A stretch of 64,000 nt of DNA from Quadrisphaera sp. DSM 44207. Its GTDB lineage: Bacteria; Actinomycetota; Actinomycetes; Actinomycetales; Quadrisphaeraceae. The position numbers and the translations under genes were made by a program. The stretch covers positions 1,178,001 to 1,242,000 of the forward strand of contig NZ_FNKA01000001.1 of assembly GCF_900101335.1 (NCBI RefSeq), in the 5' to 3' direction. Below are positions 1 through 8,570 of the stretch, piece after piece. How positions within the stretch are numbered: position 1 is the stretch's first letter; every line of letters begins with the position of its first letter. The notes under the pieces were generated by a model. It ran no database searches. It was given only the letters and a program-made list of their open reading frames with translations, and was not told the origin of the DNA.

Positions 1-177
1 CTGGCCGACGCCGGCCGCTCCACGGCGCACCTGGACGCCGTGATGGTCCCCGCCGCCTGGACCGCGCTGGCGGCCCTGGTCGTGACGGTGGCCGCGGGCG
101 CGGTGACGGCCGTGCGCTCCTCGCGCACCCGGCCCGCCGCGCCGGGGGCGCCGCCGTCCGCCACGCTGGGGTCGTGA
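1..177 (+). CDS. C-terminal end of a membrane protein (partial)
   Basis: Frame 1 is open from the window edge to a TGA at 175-177 and gives 58 residues, so the start lies outside the window. The piece holds one hydrophobic stretch (about residues 19-38, Ala/Val/Leu-rich) followed by a basic RSSRTR segment and a Pro/Ala-rich tail. That looks like the last transmembrane helix and cytoplasmic tail of a multi-pass protein such as a transporter, but the family cannot be named from this. Its stop overlaps the GTG of the next gene (GTGA), so the two are probably translationally coupled. Confidence 0.45.
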   Translation: MADAGRSTAHLDAVMVPAAWTALAALVVTVAAGAVTAVRSSRTRPAAPGAPPSATLGS

Positions 178-530
178 GCGAGCCGCTGGACTACGAGCCC
201 TCCCTGTACCGGGTCACCGTCGTGGTCGACCTGGACGACCCCGCCGCCGACGGCCTCGAGGGCGCCGTCGCGGCGGCGCTGCCGCTGGACCTCGTGCCGG
301 CCATGGCCGACGAGCAGGCGCGGGAGGACGCCGCCACCCTCAGCACCGACCGCAGGGCGCTCGACGTCGTGGTGCTCGCCGAGGGCGGCACGCCGGCCGA
401 GGCCGAGCGCACCGGCGTGGCCGCCGTGGAGGCGGCCCTGCGCGGGGCGGGGCTCGGGCCGAGCACGGCGCGGCCGGGGCAGGCGCGCGTGGAGGACGCC
501 TACGAGCCGGGAGCGCCCGCCGCCCGCTGA
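174..530 (+). CDS. Hypothetical 118-residue protein upstream of YcaO gene
   Basis: This is an acidic, soluble-looking protein with no signal peptide or membrane segment. The N-terminal YRVTVVVDLDDP stretch reads as a beta strand, followed by Ala-rich helices and a conserved-looking LDVVVLAE strand near residue 65. I do not recognise the family. The GTG start overlaps the stop of the upstream membrane protein, and the gene ends about 50 bases before the YcaO gene, so the three probably share a transcript. A role as a partner or substrate-binding protein for YcaO is possible from context only. Confidence 0.6.
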   Translation: MSEPLDYEPSLYRVTVVVDLDDPAADGLEGAVAAALPLDLVPAMADEQAREDAATLSTDRRALDVVVLAEGGTPAEAERTGVAAVEAALRGAGLGPSTARPGQARVEDAYEPGAPAAR

Positions 531-553
531 GGCGCTCCGCACCCGCCCGCCGT

Positions 554-587
554 CCCGGAGGTCCCGTGATCCCGGAGGTCCCGTGAG
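554..587 (+). promoter_or_regulatory. Tandemly duplicated ribosome-binding site and start, with a 6-codon mini-ORF
   Basis: The 16-base string CCCGGAGGTCCCGTGA occurs at 554-569 and again at 571-586. Each copy carries a GGAGG and a GTG. Translation from the first GTG (566) reads six codons, ATC CCG GAG GTC CCG after the start, and ends at a TGA (584-586) that overlaps the second GTG (583), the start of the YcaO gene. A terminating ribosome could restart there. Confidence 0.7.
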
Positions 588-2061
588 CCGCAGCCCCGCC
601 GACGTCTACCGCGAGCACCTGCCCCCCGGTCGGGGAGAGGAGTTCGCCCTCGACGGGCTCGACCGCGTCGGCGTGCCGGTGCACGCGGTGCGCCTGATCG
701 GCGCCGGCGGGCTGGGCGGGGCGGGCATCGGCTACGGCGCGACGCGCGAGGACGCGCGCACCGGTGCCCACGGCGAGCTGGCGGAGGCCGTGCTGCCGAA
801 GGCGGGCGCCGCCGGGCGCGAGCGGCCGACCGCCTCGTACGCGCAGATGGCGCGCCGCGAGGGCGCCGACCGCGTCGCCGACCCCGTCTCGCTCGTCCTC
901 GAGGCGGGGTCGGACTACGACGCCGACCGGCCGCTGCAGTGGCTGGCGACCACCCGGCTCTCCGACGGCGAGACGGTGTGGGCGCCGGCGGAGCTGGTCG
1001 CCTCCGACGAGGCGGAGCTGCCCGGTGGCCCACCGCCCGGCGGCTGGCTGACGACGCCGGTCACGAACGGGCAGGGCGCGGGGCTGTCCCGGGCCCAGGC
1101 GCTCTCGCACGCGCTGCTGGAGGTGCTGCAGCGCGACGGCGACGGGCTGTCGTTCCGGGCGATGGGCACCGGGGTCGTGGTCGACCTCGCCGGCCTGGAC
1201 GACCCCGTCGCCCTCGACGTGCTGGCCAGGCTGGAGGCGGCCGACGTCGAGCCGGTCGTCAAGCTCGCCTCGACCGCCTTCGGCGTCCCCGTCGTCTACT
1301 GCGTCGGGGCCGGGCGCGGCAGCGCCGACGACGCGCTGCCCGTCGTGCTCGGCGCCTGCGGGGAGGCGGCCCACCCGGACGCCGTGCGCGCGGTGCGCAA
1401 GGCGCTGCTGGAGTTCGCCGCCGCCCGCGCGCGCCTGGCCTTCATGCACGGCCCCCTGGCCGCGGTGCGGCGCGTGGCGCCGCCGGACTACGTGGAGCGG
1501 GTCGTGGCCGCCGGCCCGGGCGTGCAGGAGCCGCGGGCCCTGGCGGAGATGCTCGCCTGGACCTCCCGCTCCGCGGCCGAGGTGCGCGCGCTGCTGGAGC
1601 CCGTGGTGCTCTCGCGCCGCAGCAGCACGGCCCTGGCGGACCTGCCCTCCACCCCCGCGGACGGCGGCCCGCAGGAGCTGCTCGACGACGTCGCCGGCCG
1701 GCTGCGGGCGGCCGGGACGGACGTGCTGGTCGCCGAGGTCCGCTCGGGCCCGGTGTCCGTGGTCAAGGCGCTCGTGCCCGGGCTGGAGGTGGAGACGATG
1801 AGCTACGGGCGCATCGGCGAGCGCGGCGTGCGCGCGCTGCTCGAGCGCCCCCCGGGGCAGGGCCGGGAGCTGGTCGCGGTCGGGCGGCGGCCGGACGGGC
1901 TGGGCTGGGCCCGGGTGCACCTGACCGCCGAGGCGCTCGAGCGCCTCGGCGGGCCGGCCTGGCTGGACCGCGACGGCGTCGCCGCTCGCGTCGGCCGGCT
2001 CTACCCGCTCTACCGCGAGCCCGGCCGCCACGCCGCGGCCCTCGCGCGCGGGGAGCGCTGA
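583..2061 (+). CDS. YcaO-domain family protein
   Basis: YcaO enzymes bind ATP and activate amide backbones, for example in azoline, thioamide or macroamidine formation. Family features visible here are the GYGAT segment followed by AHGELAEAV near residues 60-70, matching the ALGEAIER motif, and later SHALLEVLQRDG near residue 175, matching the usual ALLELIERDA. The match is degenerate: the Arg of the ER pair is Ala, so ATP chemistry may be altered. The length of 492 residues suits a stand-alone YcaO with extra C-terminal sequence. No precursor peptide, cyclodehydratase partner or TfuA-like gene is visible. The GTG start has a GGAGG at ideal distance. The gene is convergent with pheA. Confidence 0.75.
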   Translation: MSRSPADVYREHLPPGRGEEFALDGLDRVGVPVHAVRLIGAGGLGGAGIGYGATREDARTGAHGELAEAVLPKAGAAGRERPTASYAQMARREGADRVADPVSLVLEAGSDYDADRPLQWLATTRLSDGETVWAPAELVASDEAELPGGPPPGGWLTTPVTNGQGAGLSRAQALSHALLEVLQRDGDGLSFRAMGTGVVVDLAGLDDPVALDVLARLEAADVEPVVKLASTAFGVPVVYCVGAGRGSADDALPVVLGACGEAAHPDAVRAVRKALLEFAAARARLAFMHGPLAAVRRVAPPDYVERVVAAGPGVQEPRALAEMLAWTSRSAAEVRALLEPVVLSRRSSTALADLPSTPADGGPQELLDDVAGRLRAAGTDVLVAEVRSGPVSVVKALVPGLEVETMSYGRIGERGVRALLERPPGQGRELVAVGRRPDGLGWARVHLTAEALERLGGPAWLDRDGVAARVGRLYPLYREPGRHAAALARGER

Positions 2062-2092
2062 CCCGCGCCGCACCCGGGGCTCGGACGGCGGC

Positions 2093-3055
2093 TCAGGTGG
2101 TGGCGCCCGAGCGCACGCGCGTGAGCCAGTCGTGGGCGGCGGTGAAGTCGGCGTCCGCCGTGCCCGGCGGCGGGCTGGGGGCCAGGCCGTCGGCGCGCGG
2201 GTAGGAGCCGAGGTAGCGCAGCTGGCGGCACACGCGCTTGAGGCCCATGAGGGCCTCCCCCACGCGCAGGTCGTGCACGTGGCCCTCGCAGTCGATGGAG
2301 AAGCAGTACTCGCCCAGCTCGGTGCCGACCGGACGGGACTCGATGCGGGTGAGGTCGATGCCGCGGGTGGCGAACTGCTCCAGCAGCTCCAGCAGCGCTC
2401 CCGCGTGGTTCTGCGCCAGGTAGGCGACGAGGGTGGTCTTGTCGGCGCCCGTCGGCGCCGGCGGCGGGCCGGGCGGGGCCACGAGCACGAAGCGGGTGAC
2501 GGCCGAGGCGTTGTCGGCGACGCCGTCCGCGAGCACGTGCAGGCCGGCACCCTCGGCGGCCACGGCCGCGCACAGCACCGCGTCGTAGGCGGCGCCGCCG
2601 GCGGTCAGCGCGTGCGCGGCCGCCGCGGTGGAGGCGCTGGGCGCGGTGGCGGCGCCCGGCAGGTGCCGGCTGATCCAGCCGCGGCACTGCGCGAGGGCGT
2701 GCGGGTGGCTGCCGACGCGGCGCACGTCCTCCAGGCGGGTGCCCGGGCGCGCGGCGAGGACGAAGGCGACCGGCACGAGCACCTCGCCGACGACGACGAG
2801 CGGGTGGCCGGCCGCGAGGGCGTCGAGGGTGGCGCTCACCCCGCCCTCCACGGAGTTCTCGATGGGGACGACGGCGGCGTCGACCTCCCCGGAGCGCACG
2901 GCGTCCAGGGCCGCGTCGACGCTGGCGAACGGCACGCGCGCGGCGGCGTCCGCGCCGGGCAGGCGGCGCAGCGCGGACTCGGTGAAGGTGCCCGCCGGGC
3001 CCAGGAAGCCGAGGCGCCGGGGCGGGGCGGACGGGGCGGGGCTCACCGCCGCCAC
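2093..3055 (-). CDS. pheA: Prephenate dehydratase
   Basis: Converts prephenate to phenylpyruvate, the committed step of phenylalanine synthesis. The protein begins near residue 14 with the family signature GFLGPAGTFTESAL, has the VVPIENSVEGGV segment, and carries the catalytic TRF motif in SAVTRFVLV. A C-terminal ACT domain starts at KTTLVAYLAQNHAGAL and contains the ESRP motif used for feedback binding of phenylalanine. At 320 residues it is a monofunctional dehydratase with no chorismate mutase domain. The next gene on the other strand starts 157 bases upstream, so that interval holds both promoters. Confidence 0.95.
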   Translation of the reverse strand: MAAVSPAPSAPPRRLGFLGPAGTFTESALRRLPGADAAARVPFASVDAALDAVRSGEVDAAVVPIENSVEGGVSATLDALAAGHPLVVVGEVLVPVAFVLAARPGTRLEDVRRVGSHPHALAQCRGWISRHLPGAATAPSASTAAAAHALTAGGAAYDAVLCAAVAAEGAGLHVLADGVADNASAVTRFVLVAPPGPPPAPTGADKTTLVAYLAQNHAGALLELLEQFATRGIDLTRIESRPVGTELGEYCFSIDCEGHVHDLRVGEALMGLKRVCRQLRYLGSYPRADGLAPSPPPGTADADFTAAHDWLTRVRSGATT

Positions 3056-3212
3056 GCTACTGACGCCGGCCCGTGCTCAGGCCCGCGGCCCCGGGGTGCT
3101 CCGGGGTGGGCGTCCTTGCCTTCGCGCGCGCCGGGCAGCATCCTCGGGCGCGGCGGCGCTCCCGGTGTCGGTCGGGCCCGCCGCCCACCCCCCACCTCGA
3201 GAGGCAGGACCT

Positions 3213-4295
3213 GTGCGACGCGGACAGCCGCTGCGGATCGGCGTCCTCGGCGCCGCCCGGATCACGACCGAGGCCCTCGTCGAGCCGGCCCGCGCGGCCG
3301 GCCACCGCATCGTCGCCGTCGCCGCCCGCGACCGCTCCCGCGCCGAGGCGTTCGCCGCCGCCGCGGGCGCCGAGCGCGTCCTGCCCGGCTACGCCGACGT
3401 GCTCGCGGACCCCGAGGTCGAGGTGGTCTACGACCCGCTCGCCAACGCCCTGCACGCGCCGTGGAACCTCGCGGCCGTGCGCGCGGGCAAGCACGTGCTC
3501 ACCGAGAAGCCGTCCGCGGGCAACGCCGCCGAGGCCCGCGCCGTGCGCGACGCGGCCGCCGCCGCGGGCGTCGTCCTCGCCGAGGGCTTCCACTACCTGC
3601 ACCACCCCGTCGCCGCCCGCCTGCGCCAGCTGGCGGCGGGCGGCGAGCTCGGGCAGCTGCGGCGCGTCGAGGTCGACATGCTCATGCCGGCGCCCGACGA
3701 CGCCGACCCGCGCTGGAGCCTGGAGCTCGCCGGCGGCGCCGTGATGGACCTCGGCTGCTACGGCCTGCACGCGCTGCGCCACCTGCCCCCGGGCTCCGGC
3801 GGGGACGGCGCCGGGAACGGCGCAGCGAACGGCGCGGAGCTCGGCTCCGGCCCCCGGGTGGTCGCCGCCCGCGCCGTCGAGCACCCCGACCACCCCGGCG
3901 TCGACGCCGAGCTGGACGCCGACCTCGAGCTGCCCGGCGGGGTGGAGGGCGCGGTGCGCAGCCGGATGGGCGGGCAGGAGTGGCGCTTCGCCTGCCGCCT
4001 GGTGGGCACGGCGGGGGAGGCGGAGGCGCCGAACTTCGTCAAGCCGCAGCAGGACGACCGCGTCGTCGTGCGCACCGGCGCCGGCGAGCGCGTCGAGCAC
4101 CTGGGGCGCCGCTCGTCCTACGCGTACCAGCTCGACGCCCTGGCCCGCGCGCTGCGCGGCGACCCCGGCGCCGTGCGGCTCGTCGACGCCGACGACGCGG
4201 TGGCCACGATGGAGCTGGTCGACGCCTGCTACGCCGCGGCGGGCCTGCCGCCGCGCAGCAGCGGGCCCCTCGACCTCGGCGGCGCCGGCCGGTGA
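3213..4295 (+). CDS. Gfo/Idh/MocA family oxidoreductase
   Basis: NAD(P)-dependent sugar or cyclitol dehydrogenase family, probably cytoplasmic. The Rossmann nucleotide site is at the N terminus (IGVLGAARITTEAL), followed by VVYDPLANALHAPWN and the family EKP motif in VLTEKPSAGNAAEARA (Lys of the catalytic pair). The C-terminal alpha/beta domain includes MDLGCYGLHALR. The open frame extends far upstream, but the start is set at GTG 3213 because the Rossmann fold begins 8 codons later and a GAGG-type site precedes it. That gives 360 residues, normal for the family. The substrate cannot be told from sequence or neighbours. Confidence 0.88.
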   Translation: MRRGQPLRIGVLGAARITTEALVEPARAAGHRIVAVAARDRSRAEAFAAAAGAERVLPGYADVLADPEVEVVYDPLANALHAPWNLAAVRAGKHVLTEKPSAGNAAEARAVRDAAAAAGVVLAEGFHYLHHPVAARLRQLAAGGELGQLRRVEVDMLMPAPDDADPRWSLELAGGAVMDLGCYGLHALRHLPPGSGGDGAGNGAANGAELGSGPRVVAARAVEHPDHPGVDAELDADLELPGGVEGAVRSRMGGQEWRFACRLVGTAGEAEAPNFVKPQQDDRVVVRTGAGERVEHLGRRSSYAYQLDALARALRGDPGAVRLVDADDAVATMELVDACYAAAGLPPRSSGPLDLGGAGR

Positions 4296-4311
4296 GCACG
4301 GCGCCGGGCAC

Positions 4312-4317
4312 TAGCCT
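4312..4317 (+). promoter_or_regulatory. Candidate -10 element of a leaderless promoter
   Basis: TAGCCT fits the TAnnnT pattern and lies six bases before GTG 4324. This suggests a transcript that starts at the start codon. There is no good Shine-Dalgarno sequence before the GTG, which agrees. No clear -35 is seen. Confidence 0.35.
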
Positions 4318-4323
4318 GGCCGG

Positions 4324-6888
4324 GTGAGCCGCCCAGCCCCGCCCTCGGGACGGCGGGGGGCCGCCGCCGCGCTCGCCGCCGCGCTGGCCGTGCTGCTCAC
4401 ACTCCTCGGCCTCGGGGTCGTCGGCTCCGGGCTGATCGGCCTCGCGGCGGGGGCCTCCCCCGCCGCCGCGGCGGCGCCCGACCGCGCCGGCGCCGTGCCC
4501 GGGCCGGTCGTGGTCGTCGGCGTCCCCGGGCTGCGCTGGGACGACGTCGACCCGGCCACGACGCCGGCGCTGCACGGCCTCCTGGGACAGGGGGCGGTCG
4601 GCACCCTCGTCACGCGCAGCGTCCGCTCGGTGGACTGCCCGGTCGACGGGTGGCTGGCGCTGTCGGCCGGGCGGCGCGCCGCCGACGCGGTGCGCACCGA
4701 GGACGAGCCGCTGTGCCGCACGCCGCAGCCCCCGGACACCACCGCGGGCGGGCCCGCGACCCTCGGCCGCTGGCCGGTGTACGCGCAGGAGGCCGCGCAG
4801 GGCGACTACGGCGCGCAGCCGGGCGCGCTGGGAGGGGCGCTGCAGCGCGCCGGCGTCGCGGCGGTGGCGATCGGGCCGGGCGCGGCCGTCGCGCTCGCGG
4901 ACGGCGACGGCGCGCTCGTCGGCCCCTACGCCCCCGCCGGCGGGCCGGCGCAGCTGCTCGCGCAGGGCGTCGCGGACGCCGTGGCCGCCGGCGCGCAGCT
5001 GGTCGTGGTCGACGCCGGGGCCCTTCGCGACCCCGACGACACCCCGTACGACCTCCCGCCCGAGGACGCGTCCGAGGAGCAGCGGGGCGAGCAGAGCGGA
5101 GAGCGGGACGGGGAGCAGGAGGCCGGCGGGGACGGGGCGGGCGACGCCCCGCAGGCGCAGCAGGAGGACGGCGACGGCGGAGCGGCCGCGCAGGGCGCCG
5201 ACGGCGCCGCGGACGACGCCGCGGACGACGCGTCCGAGGAGGCGCCGGAGGAGCGGGCCCAGGAGTCCCCGGCCGACGACCCCGCGCGCTTCCGCCCCGA
5301 GCGCTCGGTGCAGGCCGCGCAGCTCGACGAGCGCGTCGGCGCCGTCCTGGCCGGAGCACCGGAGGGCTCGACCGTGCTGGTGGCGGCGCTGGCCGGCTCC
5401 GGCGGCAGCCCGCACCTGGGCCTGCTCGCCGCCACGGGCCCCGGGCCGGGCGGGCGGGCCTACGCCGAGGCGCTCGTGGGCAGCAGCTCCACCCGCCAGG
5501 ACGGCATCGTGCAGACGACGGACCTGCTGCCGACCGTGCTGGAGCTGCTGGGCCTGCCCCGCGCCGACGGCGCCGTCGGCGCGGTGATCACCCCGCTGCC
5601 CGGCTCGCCGGAGAGCGCGCGGGAGCGGCTGGAGGTCGTCCTGGACGCCGACGCCGCCAACCAGGCGGTGCGCCCGCTCATCGCGCCGTTCTTCTGGGCG
5701 CTCGTCGCCCTGCAGCTGGTGCTCTACGGCGCCGCGGCGCGCGCGCTGCGCACGCGGGCCACCGACCCCGTGCGCCGCCGCCGGGTGCTGCGCCAGCTGC
5801 GGTGGGCCTCGGTGCTCTTCGCCGCCGTCCCCGTCGCCACGTTCCTCGCCAACCTCGTGCCGTGGTGGCGCCTGGAGCACCCGGCGCTCGGCGTGGTGCC
5901 CGCCGTCGCGGGAGGGGCGGCGGGCGTGGCCGTGCTCGCCCTCGCCGGCCCGTGGGGCCGCGCCAGCCTGGGCCCGGTGGGCGCCGTGGCCGGGGCGACC
6001 GCGGGCGTGCTGGCCCTCGACGTGCTCACCGGCTCGCGGCTGATGACCTCGAGCCTGATGGGCATCCAGCCCGTCGTCGGCGGCCGCTTCTACGGCTTCG
6101 GCAACGTGCAGATGGCGCTGTTCGCCACCGGGGCCCTGCTGCTGGCCACCGCGGTCGCGGACGCCCTAGTGCGCCGCGGGCGCCGGCGGGCCGCCGTCGC
6201 CGCCGTCGTGCTCACCGGCGCGGTCGCCACGGTGGTCGACGGCTACCCCGGCCTGGGCAGCGACTTCGGCGGCCCGCCGGCGATCGTGCCGGCGTTCGCG
6301 CTGCTCGCGCTCGCGGTCGCGGGCCGCCGCGTGACGTGGCGGCGGCTGCTCGTGGTGGCCGCGGGCACGGCCGCGGTGATCGTGGTGCTGTCCGTGGCCG
6401 ACTGGCTGCGCGACCCGGCCGACCGCACCCACCTGGGCCGCTTCGTGCAGACGGTGCTCGACGGCGGGGCCTGGCAGGTGGTGCAGCGCAAGCTCATGGC
6501 CAACCTCGGCCTGCTGGGCCTGAACGCGCTCACGCTGCTCGTGCCGTTCGCCGCCGCGTTCGTCGGGCTGGTGCTGCTGCGCCCGGCCGCGTGGGGGGCT
6601 CCGGTGCTGCAGCGGGCCTACGCGGCCTCGCCGACGCTGCGCGCCGGGCTGACGTCGCTGCTGGTGCTCGTGGCCGTCGGGTTCGCGGTCAACGACTCCG
6701 GCGTCGCGGTGCCGGCCGTCGCAGCGACGCTGGCCCTGCCGCTCGTGCTCGCCGCGTGCGCGCGCGTGCTCGAGGAGGAGGCGGGCGCCGAGCAGCCCCC
6801 GCGCTCCCCCGAGGGGGACGGCGGTGACGACGGCCGCGCGCTCACCCGGGCGCCGGCGCCCTCCGGGAGCCGCCCGGCCGGCGCCTGA
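4324..6888 (+). CDS. Large membrane protein with alkaline-phosphatase-like extracytoplasmic domain
   Basis: 854 residues. A signal or anchor helix (about 12-45) is followed by an extracytoplasmic domain of roughly 400 residues that looks like the alkaline phosphatase/sulfatase fold: VVVVGVPGLRWDDVD near the start and TDLLPTVLELLGLP near its end. The catalytic metal residues are not clearly conserved, so activity is uncertain. An acidic low-complexity insert (about 243-318, Glu/Asp/Gly/Ala) lies inside it. The C-terminal half has about ten transmembrane segments, with a marked RFYGFGNVQMALF motif between them. The family recurs in Actinobacteria without a firm function. The 3' end overlaps the convergent glycosyltransferase gene by 47 bases. 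Confidence 0.75.
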   Translation: MSRPAPPSGRRGAAAALAAALAVLLTLLGLGVVGSGLIGLAAGASPAAAAAPDRAGAVPGPVVVVGVPGLRWDDVDPATTPALHGLLGQGAVGTLVTRSVRSVDCPVDGWLALSAGRRAADAVRTEDEPLCRTPQPPDTTAGGPATLGRWPVYAQEAAQGDYGAQPGALGGALQRAGVAAVAIGPGAAVALADGDGALVGPYAPAGGPAQLLAQGVADAVAAGAQLVVVDAGALRDPDDTPYDLPPEDASEEQRGEQSGERDGEQEAGGDGAGDAPQAQQEDGDGGAAAQGADGAADDAADDASEEAPEERAQESPADDPARFRPERSVQAAQLDERVGAVLAGAPEGSTVLVAALAGSGGSPHLGLLAATGPGPGGRAYAEALVGSSSTRQDGIVQTTDLLPTVLELLGLPRADGAVGAVITPLPGSPESARERLEVVLDADAANQAVRPLIAPFFWALVALQLVLYGAAARALRTRATDPVRRRRVLRQLRWASVLFAAVPVATFLANLVPWWRLEHPALGVVPAVAGGAAGVAVLALAGPWGRASLGPVGAVAGATAGVLALDVLTGSRLMTSSLMGIQPVVGGRFYGFGNVQMALFATGALLLATAVADALVRRGRRRAAVAAVVLTGAVATVVDGYPGLGSDFGGPPAIVPAFALLALAVAGRRVTWRRLLVVAAGTAAVIVVLSVADWLRDPADRTHLGRFVQTVLDGGAWQVVQRKLMANLGLLGLNALTLLVPFAAAFVGLVLLRPAAWGAPVLQRAYAASPTLRAGLTSLLVLVAVGFAVNDSGVAVPAVAATLALPLVLAACARVLEEEAGAEQPPRSPEGDGGDDGRALTRAPAPSGSRPAGA

Positions 6889-7606
6889 GCGCCCGCCGGG
6901 CCCGCCGCACCGCGAGCGCGAGGGCGACGTCGCGGAACTGCGCCGCGCGGTGCAGCTGCGCGCGCCGGTCGGTGCCGGTGACGCGGTGCTGCAGCGGGCA
7001 CGGCACCTCCAGCACCCGGAAGCCCTGCTGCAGCAGGTCGATCGTCAGCGCCGTCTCCACGCCCCAGCCGCGCGCGAGGGGACGGGCCGCGGCCAGGGCC
7101 TGCGGGGTCAGGCACCGCATGCCCGACAGCGGCTGGGTCGGCGTCCAGCCCGTGGCGCGCACGACGCCGCGCCGGGCCAGGCCGACCACGAGCCCGCGCC
7201 CGCCGCCGGGCGCCGACTGCGGCGGGAGCACCGCGATGGTCATGTCGGCGGCCCCGGCCAGGACGGGCTCGGCGAGCACCGCCGTGGCCGCCGCCGTCGC
7301 CCCCAGGTCGGCGTCGACGAACAGCAGCGCCCGCCTGGCCCCGCCGGGCCGGGCCGCGACGGCGTCCGCGCCGGTCTGCATCGCGGCGGCCTTGCCGCGG
7401 TTGCGCGCGTGGCGCACGACGAGCGCGCCGGCCGCCTCGGCGATCCGGCCGGTGCCGTCGCGGCTGCCGTCGTCGACCACGACGACGAGGTCGGCGCCGG
7501 CGACGGTGCGCGCGGCCGCGACGGTCCCCGCGATCCGCTCCGCCTCGTCCTTGGCCGGGACGACGACGGCCAGGCCGGTCGGGACGGCGCGCCCGGGCGG
7601 CGTCAC
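6842..7606 (-). CDS. Family 2 glycosyltransferase
   Basis: GT-A fold transferase, likely using a nucleotide sugar and a polyprenyl-phosphate or similar acceptor. The protein opens with LAVVVPAKDEAERI, then VVVDDGSRDGT, a Lys in RNRGKAAAM and the metal-binding DADLG, all in the order of the dolichyl-phosphate mannosyltransferase-like branch. There is a basic Arg-rich C terminus and no membrane segments. The start at GTG 7606 overlaps the stop of the SEC-C gene (GTGA), so the two are coupled. The 254-residue length is normal. The last 47 bases overlap the end of the opposing membrane-protein gene. Confidence 0.87.
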   Translation of the reverse strand: MTPPGRAVPTGLAVVVPAKDEAERIAGTVAAARTVAGADLVVVVDDGSRDGTGRIAEAAGALVVRHARNRGKAAAMQTGADAVAARPGGARRALLFVDADLGATAAATAVLAEPVLAGAADMTIAVLPPQSAPGGGRGLVVGLARRGVVRATGWTPTQPLSGMRCLTPQALAAARPLARGWGVETALTIDLLQQGFRVLEVPCPLQHRVTGTDRRAQLHRAAQFRDVALALAVRRARRALRRRPGGSRRAPAPG

Positions 7607-8544
7607 CGCAGGGTCAGCTGGCGCGAGACCACGCCGGCGCGGGCGCGGCGCTCCTCCGCGCTCAGCGGCCCGGTGGCGGCCAGCGCCTCCTCCAGGCGCG
7701 CGGCGAAGGCCGCGGCGGGCTCCTCGACGTCCTGCGCGCCGGCGTCGGGGGCGAGGTCCCACACCGGCACCAGCAGGCCGTGCGCGCGGAAGGCGCCCAG
7801 GTAGCGGCTCTCCGGCCCCAGGGCGGAGGCCCCTGCCGCGTGCAGGCGCGCGAGGGCGTCGAGCAGGGCGTCCTCCTCGTGCGGCAGCACCCAGCGCAGG
7901 TGGCGGCGGTGTCCCACCTGGCACCAGTAGGCGGCCTCGACGCCGGTCAGCCGGCGGGTGGGGACGACGGAGGCGTTCGCCTCCTGCAGGGCGGCGTCGG
8001 TCTCGGGGGTGCGCGCGCCGTCCGCGACCCAGAAGCCGAAGCCGTCGTGCACGGTGACGGCGAAGCCGCCGTCGGGGTCGAGCAGGTCCTGCAGGCGGGG
8101 CCCGGGGCCGGGCAGGCCCGCGGGCGGCAGGGCCGTGCCCGGCTCGGCGGCCATCGCGCGCACCAGGGCGGCGGCGGCGTCGCGGCTGGGGTCCCCGGAG
8201 CTGACCGGGGTCTGCAGCCCGAGCAGCACGCTGCCGTCCGCGCGGCGCAGCGCCGCGGCCGCCGCCGGCAGCACGCTCGCCACGACGACCTGCGCGCCGG
8301 GCTCTGCGCCGTGCTCGGCGGCGCCGGCCGCGGTGCGCACGAGCGCGGTGGCGGCGGGCACGACCTCCCGCAGGGCCACCCAGTCGCCCTCGCCGGGCAG
8401 GCCGGCGAAGGGCCGCGGCACGAACGCGCTCGCCCGCGCCGCGGCGGCGCGGCCGTGGCACGCCTTGTAGCGCTTGCCGGAGCCGCAGGGGCACGGCTGG
8501 CGCGGCCCGACGGCGGGGACGGTCTGCGTCGCGGAGGAGCTCAC
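7603..8544 (-). CDS. SEC-C metal-binding motif protein
   Basis: Near the N terminus is the SEC-C signature PCPCGSGKRYKACHGR (about residues 12-27), a zinc-binding motif also found at the end of SecA. The remaining 285 residues have no domain I can name. They are rich in Ala and acidic residues, with a central EANASVVPTRRLTGVEAAYW region. The start at GTG 8544 sits just before the motif; a longer frame upstream has atypical sequence and no ribosome-binding site. There is no Shine-Dalgarno sequence at 8544 either. The gene is coupled to the downstream glycosyltransferase. Function unknown. Confidence 0.75.
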   Translation of the reverse strand: MSSSATQTVPAVGPRQPCPCGSGKRYKACHGRAAAARASAFVPRPFAGLPGEGDWVALREVVPAATALVRTAAGAAEHGAEPGAQVVVASVLPAAAAALRRADGSVLLGLQTPVSSGDPSRDAAAALVRAMAAEPGTALPPAGLPGPGPRLQDLLDPDGGFAVTVHDGFGFWVADGARTPETDAALQEANASVVPTRRLTGVEAAYWCQVGHRRHLRWVLPHEEDALLDALARLHAAGASALGPESRYLGAFRAHGLLVPVWDLAPDAGAQDVEEPAAAFAARLEEALAATGPLSAEERRARAGVVSRQLTLR

Positions 8545-8570
8545 GCGGGAGAGGATGGCAGGCGCCGCGC

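Noticed and set aside
583-2061. A RiPP biosynthetic cluster around YcaO
   Set aside because: No precursor peptide, leader-binding protein, dehydrogenase or export gene was found nearby; only a partial membrane protein and one small protein are linked.
340-2550. Long minus-strand open frames opposite the YcaO gene
   Set aside because: They are Arg/Pro/Ala-rich shadows with no domain, caused by high GC in the third codon position of the real gene.
2628-3212. Upstream extension of the Gfo/Idh/MocA frame
   Set aside because: It lies over pheA on the other strand, has no family similarity, and the Rossmann fold starts right after GTG 3213.
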